From assembly GCF_052145335.1 (NCBI RefSeq), contig NZ_JBKQOU010000014.1, forward strand, positions 1-7,734: a stretch of 7,734 nt of DNA, read 5' to 3'. Source of the DNA: Rhodoblastus sp052145335. Its GTDB lineage: Bacteria; Pseudomonadota; Alphaproteobacteria; Rhizobiales; Beijerinckiaceae. How positions within the stretch are numbered: position 1 is the first letter of the stretch; each line of letters begins with the position of its first letter. The notes under the pieces are model-generated. The model was not told the origin of the DNA, made no database searches, and worked only from the letters and a program-made list of their open reading frames with translations. Positions 1 through 6,362 of the stretch are shown here, piece by piece. A program made the position numbers and the translations under genes.

Positions 1-35
1 CCGGCTCCGACAACGAGGCAATCGACCGATTCCAT
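1..35 (-). CDS. Start of an FAD/NAD(P)-binding oxidoreductase (partial, runs off the left edge)
   Basis: Only the first eleven full codons are inside the window. Read on the minus strand from ATG at 35 they give M-E-S-V-D-C-L-V-V-G-A-G, the last Gly inferred from two bases. A short acidic lead followed by D-C-L-V-V-G-A-G is the classic beta1/GxG start of the Rossmann nucleotide-binding fold in FAD-dependent oxidoreductases. Proteins of the L-2-hydroxyglutarate oxidase/DAO type often begin almost exactly this way. The gene starts 81 bases after the SDR stop on the same strand, so it may belong to the same transcript. The ribosome site is weak: a GGGA lies about 11 bases before the ATG. The subfamily and substrate cannot be decided from twelve residues. 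Confidence 0.5.
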   Translation of the reverse strand, partial: MESVDCLVVGA

Positions 36-116
36 TGAGGCCGTTTTCCCGGTCCGCCCAAGCCTAACCCGAGGACGTCAACCTGCTGCAAATTGCACCT
101 CGATACATCTTTTCGG

Positions 117-842
117 TTACGACTTGATCATCGGCCTTATCGAGATGTCCGTCACCTCTGCGGTGCGCGGCAGACAAAGAGCGTTGACGATGACCGATGC
201 GACATCCTTGGGTTGCAGCAGGAGCTCCGGCCGGTAGGTTTTTCCCTCCATCTGATATATTCGCTCCTGCATCTCGCTTGCGGTCCGTCCAAGATAGACG
301 CTGAGCACGCGAACGCCATGCGGATTGATCTCCGCCCGAAAGCTGTCGGCGATCGCCTTGAGGGCGTGCTTCGAGGAATCGTACTGCGCCGTCGTTGGCT
401 TCGCTGCGATTCCACTGCTCGAATTGATGAAGACGACCTGTCCATGCCGTGCTTTCAGCATCGGCAACAAGGCTTGCGTCAAGGCATAGGGCGCCCGGAC
501 GTTCGTTTGATAGAGTTTGTCAAAGTCGGAAAGGTCGGCGTCCCCGACCGGGGCGGCCGCGAACATCGCGGCGTTCAGAACGAGAATGTCGAGATGCGCG
601 AGGTCAGCCTTGATCCGTTGGACAGCCTCGAGTTGGCCCGAGTTGGTCGAGATGTCGACAGACTGAACTGCGGCGTTCACTCGATATTCGCGCGCCTCGG
701 CGGCAACTAGCTCCAATTTGTTCAATCGCCGACCAATCAGGTAGACGTCGGCTCCTGCTTCGGCAAACGCCAGGGCCACGGCTGCGCCGACGCCTGCGCT
801 TCCTCCGGTGATAACCGCCGTCCGGTCTTCGAGCGAACCCAT
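117..842 (-). CDS. SDR family NAD(P)-dependent oxidoreductase
   Basis: This is a 241-residue classical short-chain dehydrogenase/reductase, a normal length for a one-domain cytosolic enzyme of this family. The cofactor motif TGGSAGVG is at residues 12-19. The basic pair R38-R39 after beta2 suggests NADP(H) rather than NAD(H). The motif after beta4 reads LNAA (89-92) instead of NNAG, and the structural Asn of alpha4 is N114. The catalytic set is a Ser at 141 (in INSSSG), Y154 and K158 (YDSSK). The usual Pro-Gly after beta6 reads Leu-Gly (184-185), a mild deviation. The ATG at 842 is preceded by GAGG eight bases upstream. It lies 154 bases after the aminopeptidase-like gene on the same strand, so it may be part of the sugar operon as a ketosugar reductase. 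A general-purpose reductase is equally possible, because SDR substrates cannot be read from sequence. Confidence 0.9.
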   Translation of the reverse strand: MGSLEDRTAVITGGSAGVGAAVALAFAEAGADVYLIGRRLNKLELVAAEAREYRVNAAVQSVDISTNSGQLEAVQRIKADLAHLDILVLNAAMFAAAPVGDADLSDFDKLYQTNVRAPYALTQALLPMLKARHGQVVFINSSSGIAAKPTTAQYDSSKHALKAIADSFRAEINPHGVRVLSVYLGRTASEMQERIYQMEGKTYRPELLLQPKDVASVIVNALCLPRTAEVTDISIRPMIKS

Positions 843-996
843 TTTTCAGGCCTCACGTCGCCTTGCCACTAGACCTGCCCGACACACAGGATATGGCTGG
901 GTTCGTTGACAGGCGTTGTGCCGTTGTCGAGGGCGGCGTTATCGCTGTGTCGAATTGTCCCGCCTCAACCTTCGGTCCGACAACGACGCCACGATA

Positions 997-2349
997 TCAT
1001 GACGCCGCGCCCGTCGCGCAAGAAGTCAACAGGCCGTGCGCCTGAAGGACCTGAGCCACTCGGCGAATGACTTCGAAAGGCAGGTCGGAACGTTCGGCGA
1101 TGTCGAGCAAGGAATGGGCGCCGTCGGACAGATTGAGCACCCATAGCATGGCCATATTCTCAATCGCGATATCCTTTTTTCCTCCGATACTCCTATAGAG
1201 TCCTCGCCTTCCCAGTTGCGGTTCGCATTTCGGGATTGTGTTGCAGTAGGCACCGTCGTTCTCGATGATATCGATCGTCCTGGCAATCACGCTATAGGAC
1301 TCAAGCAAGTGCTCCGGCTTTATGAAAGAGAGATTGTCAGCCGACGTGTGATATTGGGGAATTGTTCCGTGCTTGCTGCGTTGAAATAGACCGACAGGCA
1401 GATTGAATCCTGGAGAGCAGTACTGACGTTCATCGTAGCCATAGGGCGAGAAATCTTCAATTGTGGGCGTCAGCCCGGAGTGGCGAAGAACGTGTGTGAC
1501 CACGCGATCGATGGCCGAATCGCCGCGGCGGCTTTTCTTATAGGTTGGACCGCCCCCGTCGCCCACCATAGAGACGACGAGCCCGTGCTTGATGCGGCCG
1601 CTGGCCTCTTCGTTGCGCGCCAACCAGGCAATCGCCCCTATCGTCCCTGGCGCGAAGAGAAATCTGTAGCTGTACCGGGTTTTCAACCCGATCATCCGCC
1701 GCGCAAGCTCGGTCAGGAGCGCAACTCCGGAGCAATTGTCATTCGCGAGCGATGGGTGGCAGACATGTGCCGAAAGAAGGAATTCGTCGTCGGTCTCGCC
1801 TTCGTGCAAATACTCGCCATAGGTCAAGAATCCGTCTTCCAGGCTCGAATCGATGACGGCTTCGTAGGTCTCGTCCCGAAGCGCCTCGAGCTGTCGTTGA
1901 GTCATGCAGAACGCCCAGTCCTCGGCGTAATAGGAGGTCCGGTACGGGATCAGATCGGGCTGCTCAGGCAGCGTGTGGACGTGCTTTTTGAGCTCAGCCA
2001 GCGAAAGCCGCTTTCGCACGGGGATGCTGTAACTCATGACTTGAAGGTTGGACTTGGCAAAGTCCACGACCTTGGCGCCGTCGCCGTCCCTTATGTACGC
2101 ATCACGGATGTTCCACTCGCGCGGAATCGTCCAGTCGAAGACCGCAGTTCCCGTGGGAACTTCGCGCATCTCCAATGCGACACGCGAGCCGATTTCACGT
2201 AACGTCCGCCTGACGCCGTCGCCAGTGATGCTCCGACAAATGGGGAATATGCGGGCTGCGAAACTGAAGATTTCTTCGCCCACGTTTTGAGTAACGAGTT
2301 GTTCCCCGAGATCTGTCTGAATCTCAATGCCGAGCGAACCGGGCGACAT
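997..2349 (-). CDS. Aminopeptidase-like zinc hydrolase, DUF2172/DUF4910 family, with C-terminal winged helix
   Basis: This 450-residue protein matches the COG4310-type family: an M28-like peptidase fold (DUF4910) interrupted by a small DUF2172 domain, followed by a winged-helix domain. Visible parts are the N-terminal block with the family's RSITGDGVR segment (39-47), the DUF2172-like stretch at about 65-170, and the core metal motif H195-x-x-H198-P then D204-N-C-S-G. A PGTIGAI segment lies at 234-240, Y-D-E-R-Q-Y-C-S-P-G at 305-314 (E307 is the likely acidic residue) and Q-Y-H334-T-S-A-D at 332-338. Residues of about 385-445 form a helical winged-helix-like tail. There is no signal peptide, so it should act in the cytosol. 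Members recur in polysaccharide biosynthesis loci, but no substrate is established to my knowledge. An amide or peptide bond on an amino-sugar intermediate is my inference. The ATG at 2349 follows the epimerase stop by five bases and has only a weak ribosome site, which suggests coupling. Confidence 0.88.
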   Translation of the reverse strand: MSPGSLGIEIQTDLGEQLVTQNVGEEIFSFAARIFPICRSITGDGVRRTLREIGSRVALEMREVPTGTAVFDWTIPREWNIRDAYIRDGDGAKVVDFAKSNLQVMSYSIPVRKRLSLAELKKHVHTLPEQPDLIPYRTSYYAEDWAFCMTQRQLEALRDETYEAVIDSSLEDGFLTYGEYLHEGETDDEFLLSAHVCHPSLANDNCSGVALLTELARRMIGLKTRYSYRFLFAPGTIGAIAWLARNEEASGRIKHGLVVSMVGDGGGPTYKKSRRGDSAIDRVVTHVLRHSGLTPTIEDFSPYGYDERQYCSPGFNLPVGLFQRSKHGTIPQYHTSADNLSFIKPEHLLESYSVIARTIDIIENDGAYCNTIPKCEPQLGRRGLYRSIGGKKDIAIENMAMLWVLNLSDGAHSLLDIAERSDLPFEVIRRVAQVLQAHGLLTSCATGAAS

Positions 2350-2354
2350 GGCGC

Positions 2355-3431
2355 TCAGATCTGCGCCGGCATGGCGAGCGCAGCACGCTCGCTGCGCAAC
2401 GGCTGCACGTGCCGCAGATTTGCATCGAGGACGCCATCCGCGAGCAGCTTCTTGATATGGCCGATGCGCTGGTAGCGGGGCCCCTCGAACTCTTCCAATG
2501 TCAGGCCCGACGACCGGTACGCCTTATAGAGTTGCTCCGCTCCCATCCGTGCGTCCCAGCGAGGCTTAAAGGCCGGCAGCTTACGGCGGATCTTTTCGAA
2601 GCTCACGCGGTAGGAGCGCTTGTCGGGGCCGGCGTCGGCGGCGAATTCTATCCTGCATCCCGGCACGACTCCGGCGACAATCTCGGCCAAGTCCCGAATC
2701 CGGTAATTGTGGTCCGTCTGCCCGACGTTGAAGGCTTCGTTCCACACATCGTTCGCAGGCGCCTCGAGCGCGGCGATCAGCGCGCGCGAGATGTCCTCGA
2801 TATGAACGATCGGCCGCCACGGGCTGCCATCCGACTTCAAATAGATCTTACTTGTCGTGAACGCCCAAGCGACGAGGTTGTTCAAGACAATGTCGAAGCG
2901 CATTCGCGGCGAAAGGCCGTAAGCGGTGGCTGGCCGCAAATAGACTGGACAAAACCTGTCGTCCGCCAGGCGCGAGATGTCGCGTTCGGACATCACCTTC
3001 GATTCGCCATAGGCGGTGACGGGATTGAGGTCTCCGGTCTCATAGATCATCGCTTCGCCCGCCTGACCGTAATTGCTGCAGGAAGAAGCAAACACAAAGC
3101 GACGGACGCCGACCTCTTTAGCGAGTTCCGCCAACCGGACGCTTGCGCGATGATTGACGTCGTCGGTCAGGCTCGAGTTCAGATTGCCGAGGGGATCGTT
3201 GGAAAGAGCGGCCAAGTGAATGACGCCATCGAACCCGGCGAGATCGGCAGCCACGGCGTCGCGCGTATCCCTGCTGATAGTCGGTACGTTGGGCAGCCTG
3301 CCGCCGGCCGCGAAAGTGCAGCGCGAATAAAGATCGCTGTCCAGGCCGACCACCTCATGGCCAGCCTCAATCAACATCGGAGAAAGAATCGTGCCGATGT
3401 AGCCTCGATTTCCAGTCAACAAAACTCGCAT
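2355..3431 (-). CDS. NAD-dependent epimerase/dehydratase (extended SDR, sugar-nucleotide modifying)
   Basis: This 358-residue extended SDR is of the type acting on nucleotide sugars. The NAD-binding TGNRGYIG is at residues 6-13, with acidic D31 at the end of beta2 favouring NAD. The HLAALSNDP segment is at 72-80, the active-site strand FASSCSNYG at 114-122, and the catalytic Y141-x-x-x-K145 lies in YGESK. R-P-I-V-H-I-E-D at 206-213 is the usual substrate-binding block. The C-terminal tail after about 320 is longer than in minimal members. I chose the ATG at 3431 because AGAGGA sits six bases upstream and the Rossmann strand begins at once (MRVLLTGNRG). A TTG at 3470 would add 13 unconserved residues. 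The PIG-L stop is 35 bases upstream. Whether it epimerises, dehydrates or reduces cannot be told. It could stand in for a missing 4,6-dehydratase. Confidence 0.92.
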   Translation of the reverse strand: MRVLLTGNRGYIGTILSPMLIEAGHEVVGLDSDLYSRCTFAAGGRLPNVPTISRDTRDAVAADLAGFDGVIHLAALSNDPLGNLNSSLTDDVNHRASVRLAELAKEVGVRRFVFASSCSNYGQAGEAMIYETGDLNPVTAYGESKVMSERDISRLADDRFCPVYLRPATAYGLSPRMRFDIVLNNLVAWAFTTSKIYLKSDGSPWRPIVHIEDISRALIAALEAPANDVWNEAFNVGQTDHNYRIRDLAEIVAGVVPGCRIEFAADAGPDKRSYRVSFEKIRRKLPAFKPRWDARMGAEQLYKAYRSSGLTLEEFEGPRYQRIGHIKKLLADGVLDANLRHVQPLRSERAALAMPAQI

Positions 3432-3437
3432 TGTCTT

Positions 3438-3443
3438 TCCTCT
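3438..3443 (-). promoter_or_regulatory. Ribosome binding site fixing the epimerase start
   Basis: AGAGGA on the minus strand lies six bases before the ATG at 3431. It decides for this start over the upstream in-frame TTG at 3470. Confidence 0.7.
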
Positions 3444-3466
3444 TAACGACTCAAGGGAGATCCTAT

Positions 3467-4120
3467 TCAACCGATGGTCAATTTGCGACCTTCGAATGCT
3501 TCAGCGTAGCGCTCGGGTGCGCGACATTCCATTCCTCTCAGCCTCGCCAACCCGAGAAACGTATCGGCGTCAAACCATTGCTTTGAGCGCTGGCTGCCGA
3601 AATGCGAAATCAAGAGATCGACCTTTCGCTTCATGGCGCGGGCTGAAACCGGCACATACAGGTTGGGTTGACCGATATCTCCATCCCACTTTGGGATTTC
3701 GTACTCGAGGATGCAATGGTCCCGAAATGTATTCCAAGTGAGTCGACAGACCTGCCGGTGGTCTTGATGCGCGTCGCCTCTGCGATGAGTGAAGATAAGG
3801 TCCGGATCGACCCGCTCTTTCAGCGTCATAAACCACGATTTGATCGCGTCACCTTGTTCAGGGAAAAAGCTATCCCTGAAAGCCATGATTTCGATCACCG
3901 CACGCTCTGCTCCGGACAAGAAATCAGACGCTGAAGCCCTCGCCTCCGACTCCCGCTGCTCCTCTCCGCTCAATACACACCAACGCACATCCAGGCGGAC
4001 GCCGCGTTCCTGCATGCTGAGAAGCGTCGCCCCGGCCCCTATTTCAATGTCGTCCGAATGCGCGCCCAGGCAGAGGACCGACAACCGCTCTCCGGGGCGA
4101 GCGAGTTCTACGGCCCTCAC
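3467..4120 (-). CDS. PIG-L family deacetylase
   Basis: This is a 217-residue protein of the PIG-L/LmbE family, zinc enzymes that remove N-acetyl groups from GlcNAc-type sugars and related conjugates. The first metal motif A-H-S-D-D is at residues 20-24 (H21, D24). The second, H-Q-D-H at 118-121 within HRRGDAHQDHRQV, gives the paired histidines H118 and H121. The length suits the soluble bacterial type and there is no signal peptide. I take GTG at 4120 as the start because it overlaps the upstream TGA in a GTGA junction, the coupling seen elsewhere in this operon. A TTG at 4159 would add 13 residues inside the upstream gene. No strong ribosome site marks either. The substrate is probably an N-acetylated sugar nucleotide or lipid-linked sugar of this pathway (inference). 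Confidence 0.9.
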   Translation of the reverse strand: MRAVELARPGERLSVLCLGAHSDDIEIGAGATLLSMQERGVRLDVRWCVLSGEEQRESEARASASDFLSGAERAVIEIMAFRDSFFPEQGDAIKSWFMTLKERVDPDLIFTHRRGDAHQDHRQVCRLTWNTFRDHCILEYEIPKWDGDIGQPNLYVPVSARAMKRKVDLLISHFGSQRSKQWFDADTFLGLARLRGMECRAPERYAEAFEGRKLTIG

Positions 4121-4914
4121 TGAGCGGCCCGATTCTTGATAATCGCCTGCGGGCGCCAAGGCGTCTCGCCGCGTTCGACCATTTCCTCAAGCACCTGTCT
4201 GTCCCTCAGAGTATCCATGGCCCGCCAAAAACCCTCGTACTTGTACGCCATCAAGTTTCCGGTCTCGATCAGCCGATTGAATGGCTCAAGCACCAGCTCT
4301 TCACCGTCCCGGATATATTCGAAAATCTCCTTGCGAAAAATAAAATAGCCGCCATTGATCCACACATCCGATTGGTTGCTTGAGCGAATTCGTTGTACAG
4401 TCCCGCTCTGATCAAATTCGGCTAGGTGAAAGCTTACGGGTGGATGAACGGCGAGGAAGCAACCAATCTTGCCGCTGGCTTTGAACCGAGCGATCATGTC
4501 GCGCAGTGGCGCATCGGTCAACCCGTCACTGTAGTTCGCCAAAAAAATCTCTTCATTCTCCACAAACCGCTTTACGGCAAACAGACGCTCTCCGATGTTT
4601 CGCCAAATTCCGGTATCGACAAGCGCTACCTGCCAATCAGGTGGTCTTTCTCCGATAATCTCAACTTTGGAGCCGAAGTCAGAAATTATGCAATCGCTGC
4701 TTTCCGTAATTTTGTAGTTCAGAAAATAGTTCTTAACAATGTTGGCCTTGTAACCAAGGCAAAGAACAAACTCATTGTGCTCATATTGGCTGTAATATTG
4801 CATGACGTGCCATAAGATCGGATGATGGCCGATCGGCACCATCGGCTTTGGTATGTTTTCGGAGTAATCGCGAATACGCGTTCCGAGACCGCCGCAAAAC
4901 AAGACAACCTTCAT
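4117..4914 (-). CDS. Sugar-1-phosphate nucleotidylyltransferase (RfbF-like, glucose-1-phosphate cytidylyltransferase family)
   Basis: This 265-residue enzyme should join a sugar 1-phosphate to an NTP. The nucleotide loop G-G-L-G-T-R (8-13) leads to P-K-P (22-24) with the catalytic lysine K23. The metal-binding aspartate is D130 in NYSDGLTD (127-134). The W-I-N-G-G-Y-F block (185-191), E210 in LEPFNRL and FWRAMDTLRD (229-238) match RfbF-type enzymes. The length is close to RfbF (about 257). The loop that in glucose-1-phosphate cytidylyltransferases reads roughly D-T-G-x-x-T-M-T-G-G-R here reads DTGIWRNIGER (100-110), so neither glucose nor CTP specificity should be assumed. The ATG at 4914 overlaps the methyltransferase TGA as ATGA, and a GAGAG lies about eight bases upstream. 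A start at 5028 would add 38 residues inside the upstream gene and is rejected. It activates the sugar for the pathway. Confidence 0.9.
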   Translation of the reverse strand: MKVVLFCGGLGTRIRDYSENIPKPMVPIGHHPILWHVMQYYSQYEHNEFVLCLGYKANIVKNYFLNYKITESSDCIISDFGSKVEIIGERPPDWQVALVDTGIWRNIGERLFAVKRFVENEEIFLANYSDGLTDAPLRDMIARFKASGKIGCFLAVHPPVSFHLAEFDQSGTVQRIRSSNQSDVWINGGYFIFRKEIFEYIRDGEELVLEPFNRLIETGNLMAYKYEGFWRAMDTLRDRQVLEEMVERGETPWRPQAIIKNRAAQ

Positions 4915-6212
4915 GATACCAACTCTCTCGGATCTATCACTTCCACGCGAGGGATTGCCACGATGAATTTGCAGCCCCAATCGCCGACATGCCGCATCTG
5001 CTCCACGATCTCTTGCTTCAAATTCCAAGGCAAGATGAACAAATAATCTGGCCGGGCATCGTCGATAGCCGACACCGGATAAATCGGAATGTGCATCCCC
5101 GGCGTGTAACGGCCGTGTTTGTAGGGGTTGCGGTCTACGGTGAAATCCAGGAAATCGGTGCCGATGCCGCAGTAGTTGAGCAACGTGTTCGCCTTGCCTG
5201 GCGCGCCATAGCCACAGAGCTTGGCGCCTTTCTGTTTGAGCTCAATTAAGAACGACAGCAGCTGCCGCTTTGTGTCGTGAACCTTTTCTGAAAAACTTGT
5301 GTAAGTGCTAATGTCCTCAAATCCAATCTGGCGCTCGTGCGCAAGCAGATCGGCTACGGCAGGCGACGGAACGTAGGAGGCGCCGGAATGGCAAAGGTAA
5401 ACCCGCAAGGAACCGCCGTGGGTAGTTAGATGCTCGACATCAAATACTCTTAACCCATGTTGTTTTGCGAGACGGTCGATTGTAACAAACGAAAAGTAAG
5501 AAAAGTGTTCGTGATAAATGGTGTCAAACTGATTCTGGTTAATGAGATGCTCAAGGTGGGGGAACTCAAGCGTAATTACTCCCGTCTCGCCGAGGAGGAT
5601 TGTCATCCCGCCGACGAAATCATTAAGATCTGGCACTTGAGCGAGCACGTTATTACCAATAATGAGGTCAGCGCGCCTTCCTTCGGAGATGAGACGTCGG
5701 GCAAGATCCTGGCCAAAAAATTCCACTATTGTCGGAACTTTTTTCTGCAAGGCGGCTGCCGCAACATTGGCGGCCGGCTCGATACCGGTCACAGGGATGC
5801 CTAGTTGAACAAAGTGCTGTAGAAGGTATCCGTCATTGCTTGCAATCTCAAACACTTGATTATTCGCGCCGAGATCGAACCTGGATTGCATCATCACACA
5901 GTATCGTCTGGCGTGCTCAACCCAAGAAGTTGAATATGACGAGAAATAACCGTACTCCGTAAAGATCGCCTCGGGTCTGACGTATTCGCGCAGTTGAACG
6001 AGAAAGCAATTGCTACAAACAAGAACATGAAGTGGAAAGAATGGCTCCATCTGATCTAATTGATCAGCGGCCAGTACACTTTCGCACAGCGGAGACATCC
6101 CCAAGTCGACAAAAGTTGTCTTTAGTGAGGTGTTGCACAGGCGGCATACGGGATAATGAAGCCCGCCAGTTCTGTTTGAAGGCTTCAAGGTAACCGCGAC
6201 TTCCCCGCTCAT
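4911..6212 (-). CDS. SAM-dependent sugar C-methyltransferase (TylC3/TcaB9-like, three-domain)
   Basis: This 433-residue protein has the three-part layout of sugar C-methyltransferases. The N-terminal zinc domain has C23-x-x-C26 and C66-x-x-C69. The SAM-binding Rossmann domain has EIASNDGYLL (122-131) and GNNVLAQVPD (186-195). The catalytic segment Y-H-E-H-F-S-Y is at 233-239, where His and Glu act as bases in family members. The C-terminal Rossmann-like domain carries GYGAPGKANT (334-343). Known members methylate C3 of 4-keto-deoxy dTDP-sugars to give branched sugars, which is the expected role here, on an unidentified nucleotide sugar. GGAGGA five bases before the ATG at 6212 is a strong ribosome site. 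The start overlaps the stop of a short upstream reading frame, and the end overlaps the nucleotidylyltransferase start. Base composition falls to 37% G+C in 5461-5520. A decayed homologue lies at 7013-7160. Confidence 0.94.
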   Translation of the reverse strand: MSGEVAVTLKPSNRTGGLHYPVCRLCNTSLKTTFVDLGMSPLCESVLAADQLDQMEPFFPLHVLVCSNCFLVQLREYVRPEAIFTEYGYFSSYSTSWVEHARRYCVMMQSRFDLGANNQVFEIASNDGYLLQHFVQLGIPVTGIEPAANVAAAALQKKVPTIVEFFGQDLARRLISEGRRADLIIGNNVLAQVPDLNDFVGGMTILLGETGVITLEFPHLEHLINQNQFDTIYHEHFSYFSFVTIDRLAKQHGLRVFDVEHLTTHGGSLRVYLCHSGASYVPSPAVADLLAHERQIGFEDISTYTSFSEKVHDTKRQLLSFLIELKQKGAKLCGYGAPGKANTLLNYCGIGTDFLDFTVDRNPYKHGRYTPGMHIPIYPVSAIDDARPDYLFILPWNLKQEIVEQMRHVGDWGCKFIVAIPRVEVIDPRELVS

Positions 6213-6304
6213 GCCATTCCTCCAAAGCCGGCACCGATTAGACCGACGCGGATTGGTCGCCGGTCCATCTCACGCGAATTGAAAGCTGTATCCAAGAGTA
6301 TCAT
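6209..6304 (-). pseudogene. Truncated N-terminus of a Rossmann-fold oxidoreductase (31-codon stub)
   Basis: A short reading frame runs from ATG at 6304 to TGA at 6209 and encodes 31 residues ending RPIRVGLIGAGFGGMA. This is the opening of an NAD(P)-binding Rossmann domain: a lead-in helix, R-P-I-R-V-G beta1, then the G-x-G-x-x-G loop. The style, including an opening like MILLDTA, resembles COG4091-type oxidoreductases (homoserine-dehydrogenase-like with a SAF domain) or Gfo/Idh-type proteins; this is from memory of the families. GGAG lies seven bases before the ATG, so it is probably still translated. It stops right after the cofactor loop and cannot be a working enzyme. Its last codons contain the ribosome site of the methyltransferase and its stop overlaps that start (ATGA). 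It may now serve only as a coupling leader. Confidence 0.6.
6218..6223 (-). promoter_or_regulatory. Strong ribosome binding site of the C-methyltransferase
   Basis: GGAGGA on the minus strand lies five bases before the ATG at 6212. It is also codons for Gly-Gly inside the upstream stub, so one stretch serves both as coding and as initiation signal. An ATG at 6216 is too close and stops after two codons. Confidence 0.7.
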
Positions 6305-6362
6305 GCTAAGTCTCCGAAGACGATTAAGCAATAACTGCGATCCAACAGCGTTCCCGCCAGAA

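Noticed and set aside
93..710. A 205-codon plus-strand open frame opposite the SDR.
   Set aside because: The minus strand carries a complete SDR with all catalytic residues; the plus frame has no recognisable features.
843..996. A 154-base gap between the aminopeptidase-like gene and the SDR, with an ATGA overlap at 997-1000 starting an 11-codon frame and an open frame continuing after the aminopeptidase stop.
   Set aside because: The 11-codon frame and the open frame encode nothing recognisable. I saw no convincing hairpin-plus-T-run terminator or promoter boxes, so it stays unexplained spacer.
1480..2202. A 240-codon plus-strand open frame opposite the aminopeptidase-like gene.
   Set aside because: It has low-complexity, arginine-rich shadow composition with no motif; the minus-strand gene explains the region.
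2409..3446. A long plus-strand open frame (345 codons) opposite the epimerase gene.
   Set aside because: It is the antisense of a clearly conserved epimerase with intact motifs. Long antisense frames are expected in G+C-rich coding DNA, and its translation shows no domain.
4915..5028. Possible 38-residue N-terminal extension of the nucleotidylyltransferase.
   Set aside because: It lies entirely within the methyltransferase coding region, has no conserved content, and the ATG at 4914 begins exactly at the family's first beta strand.
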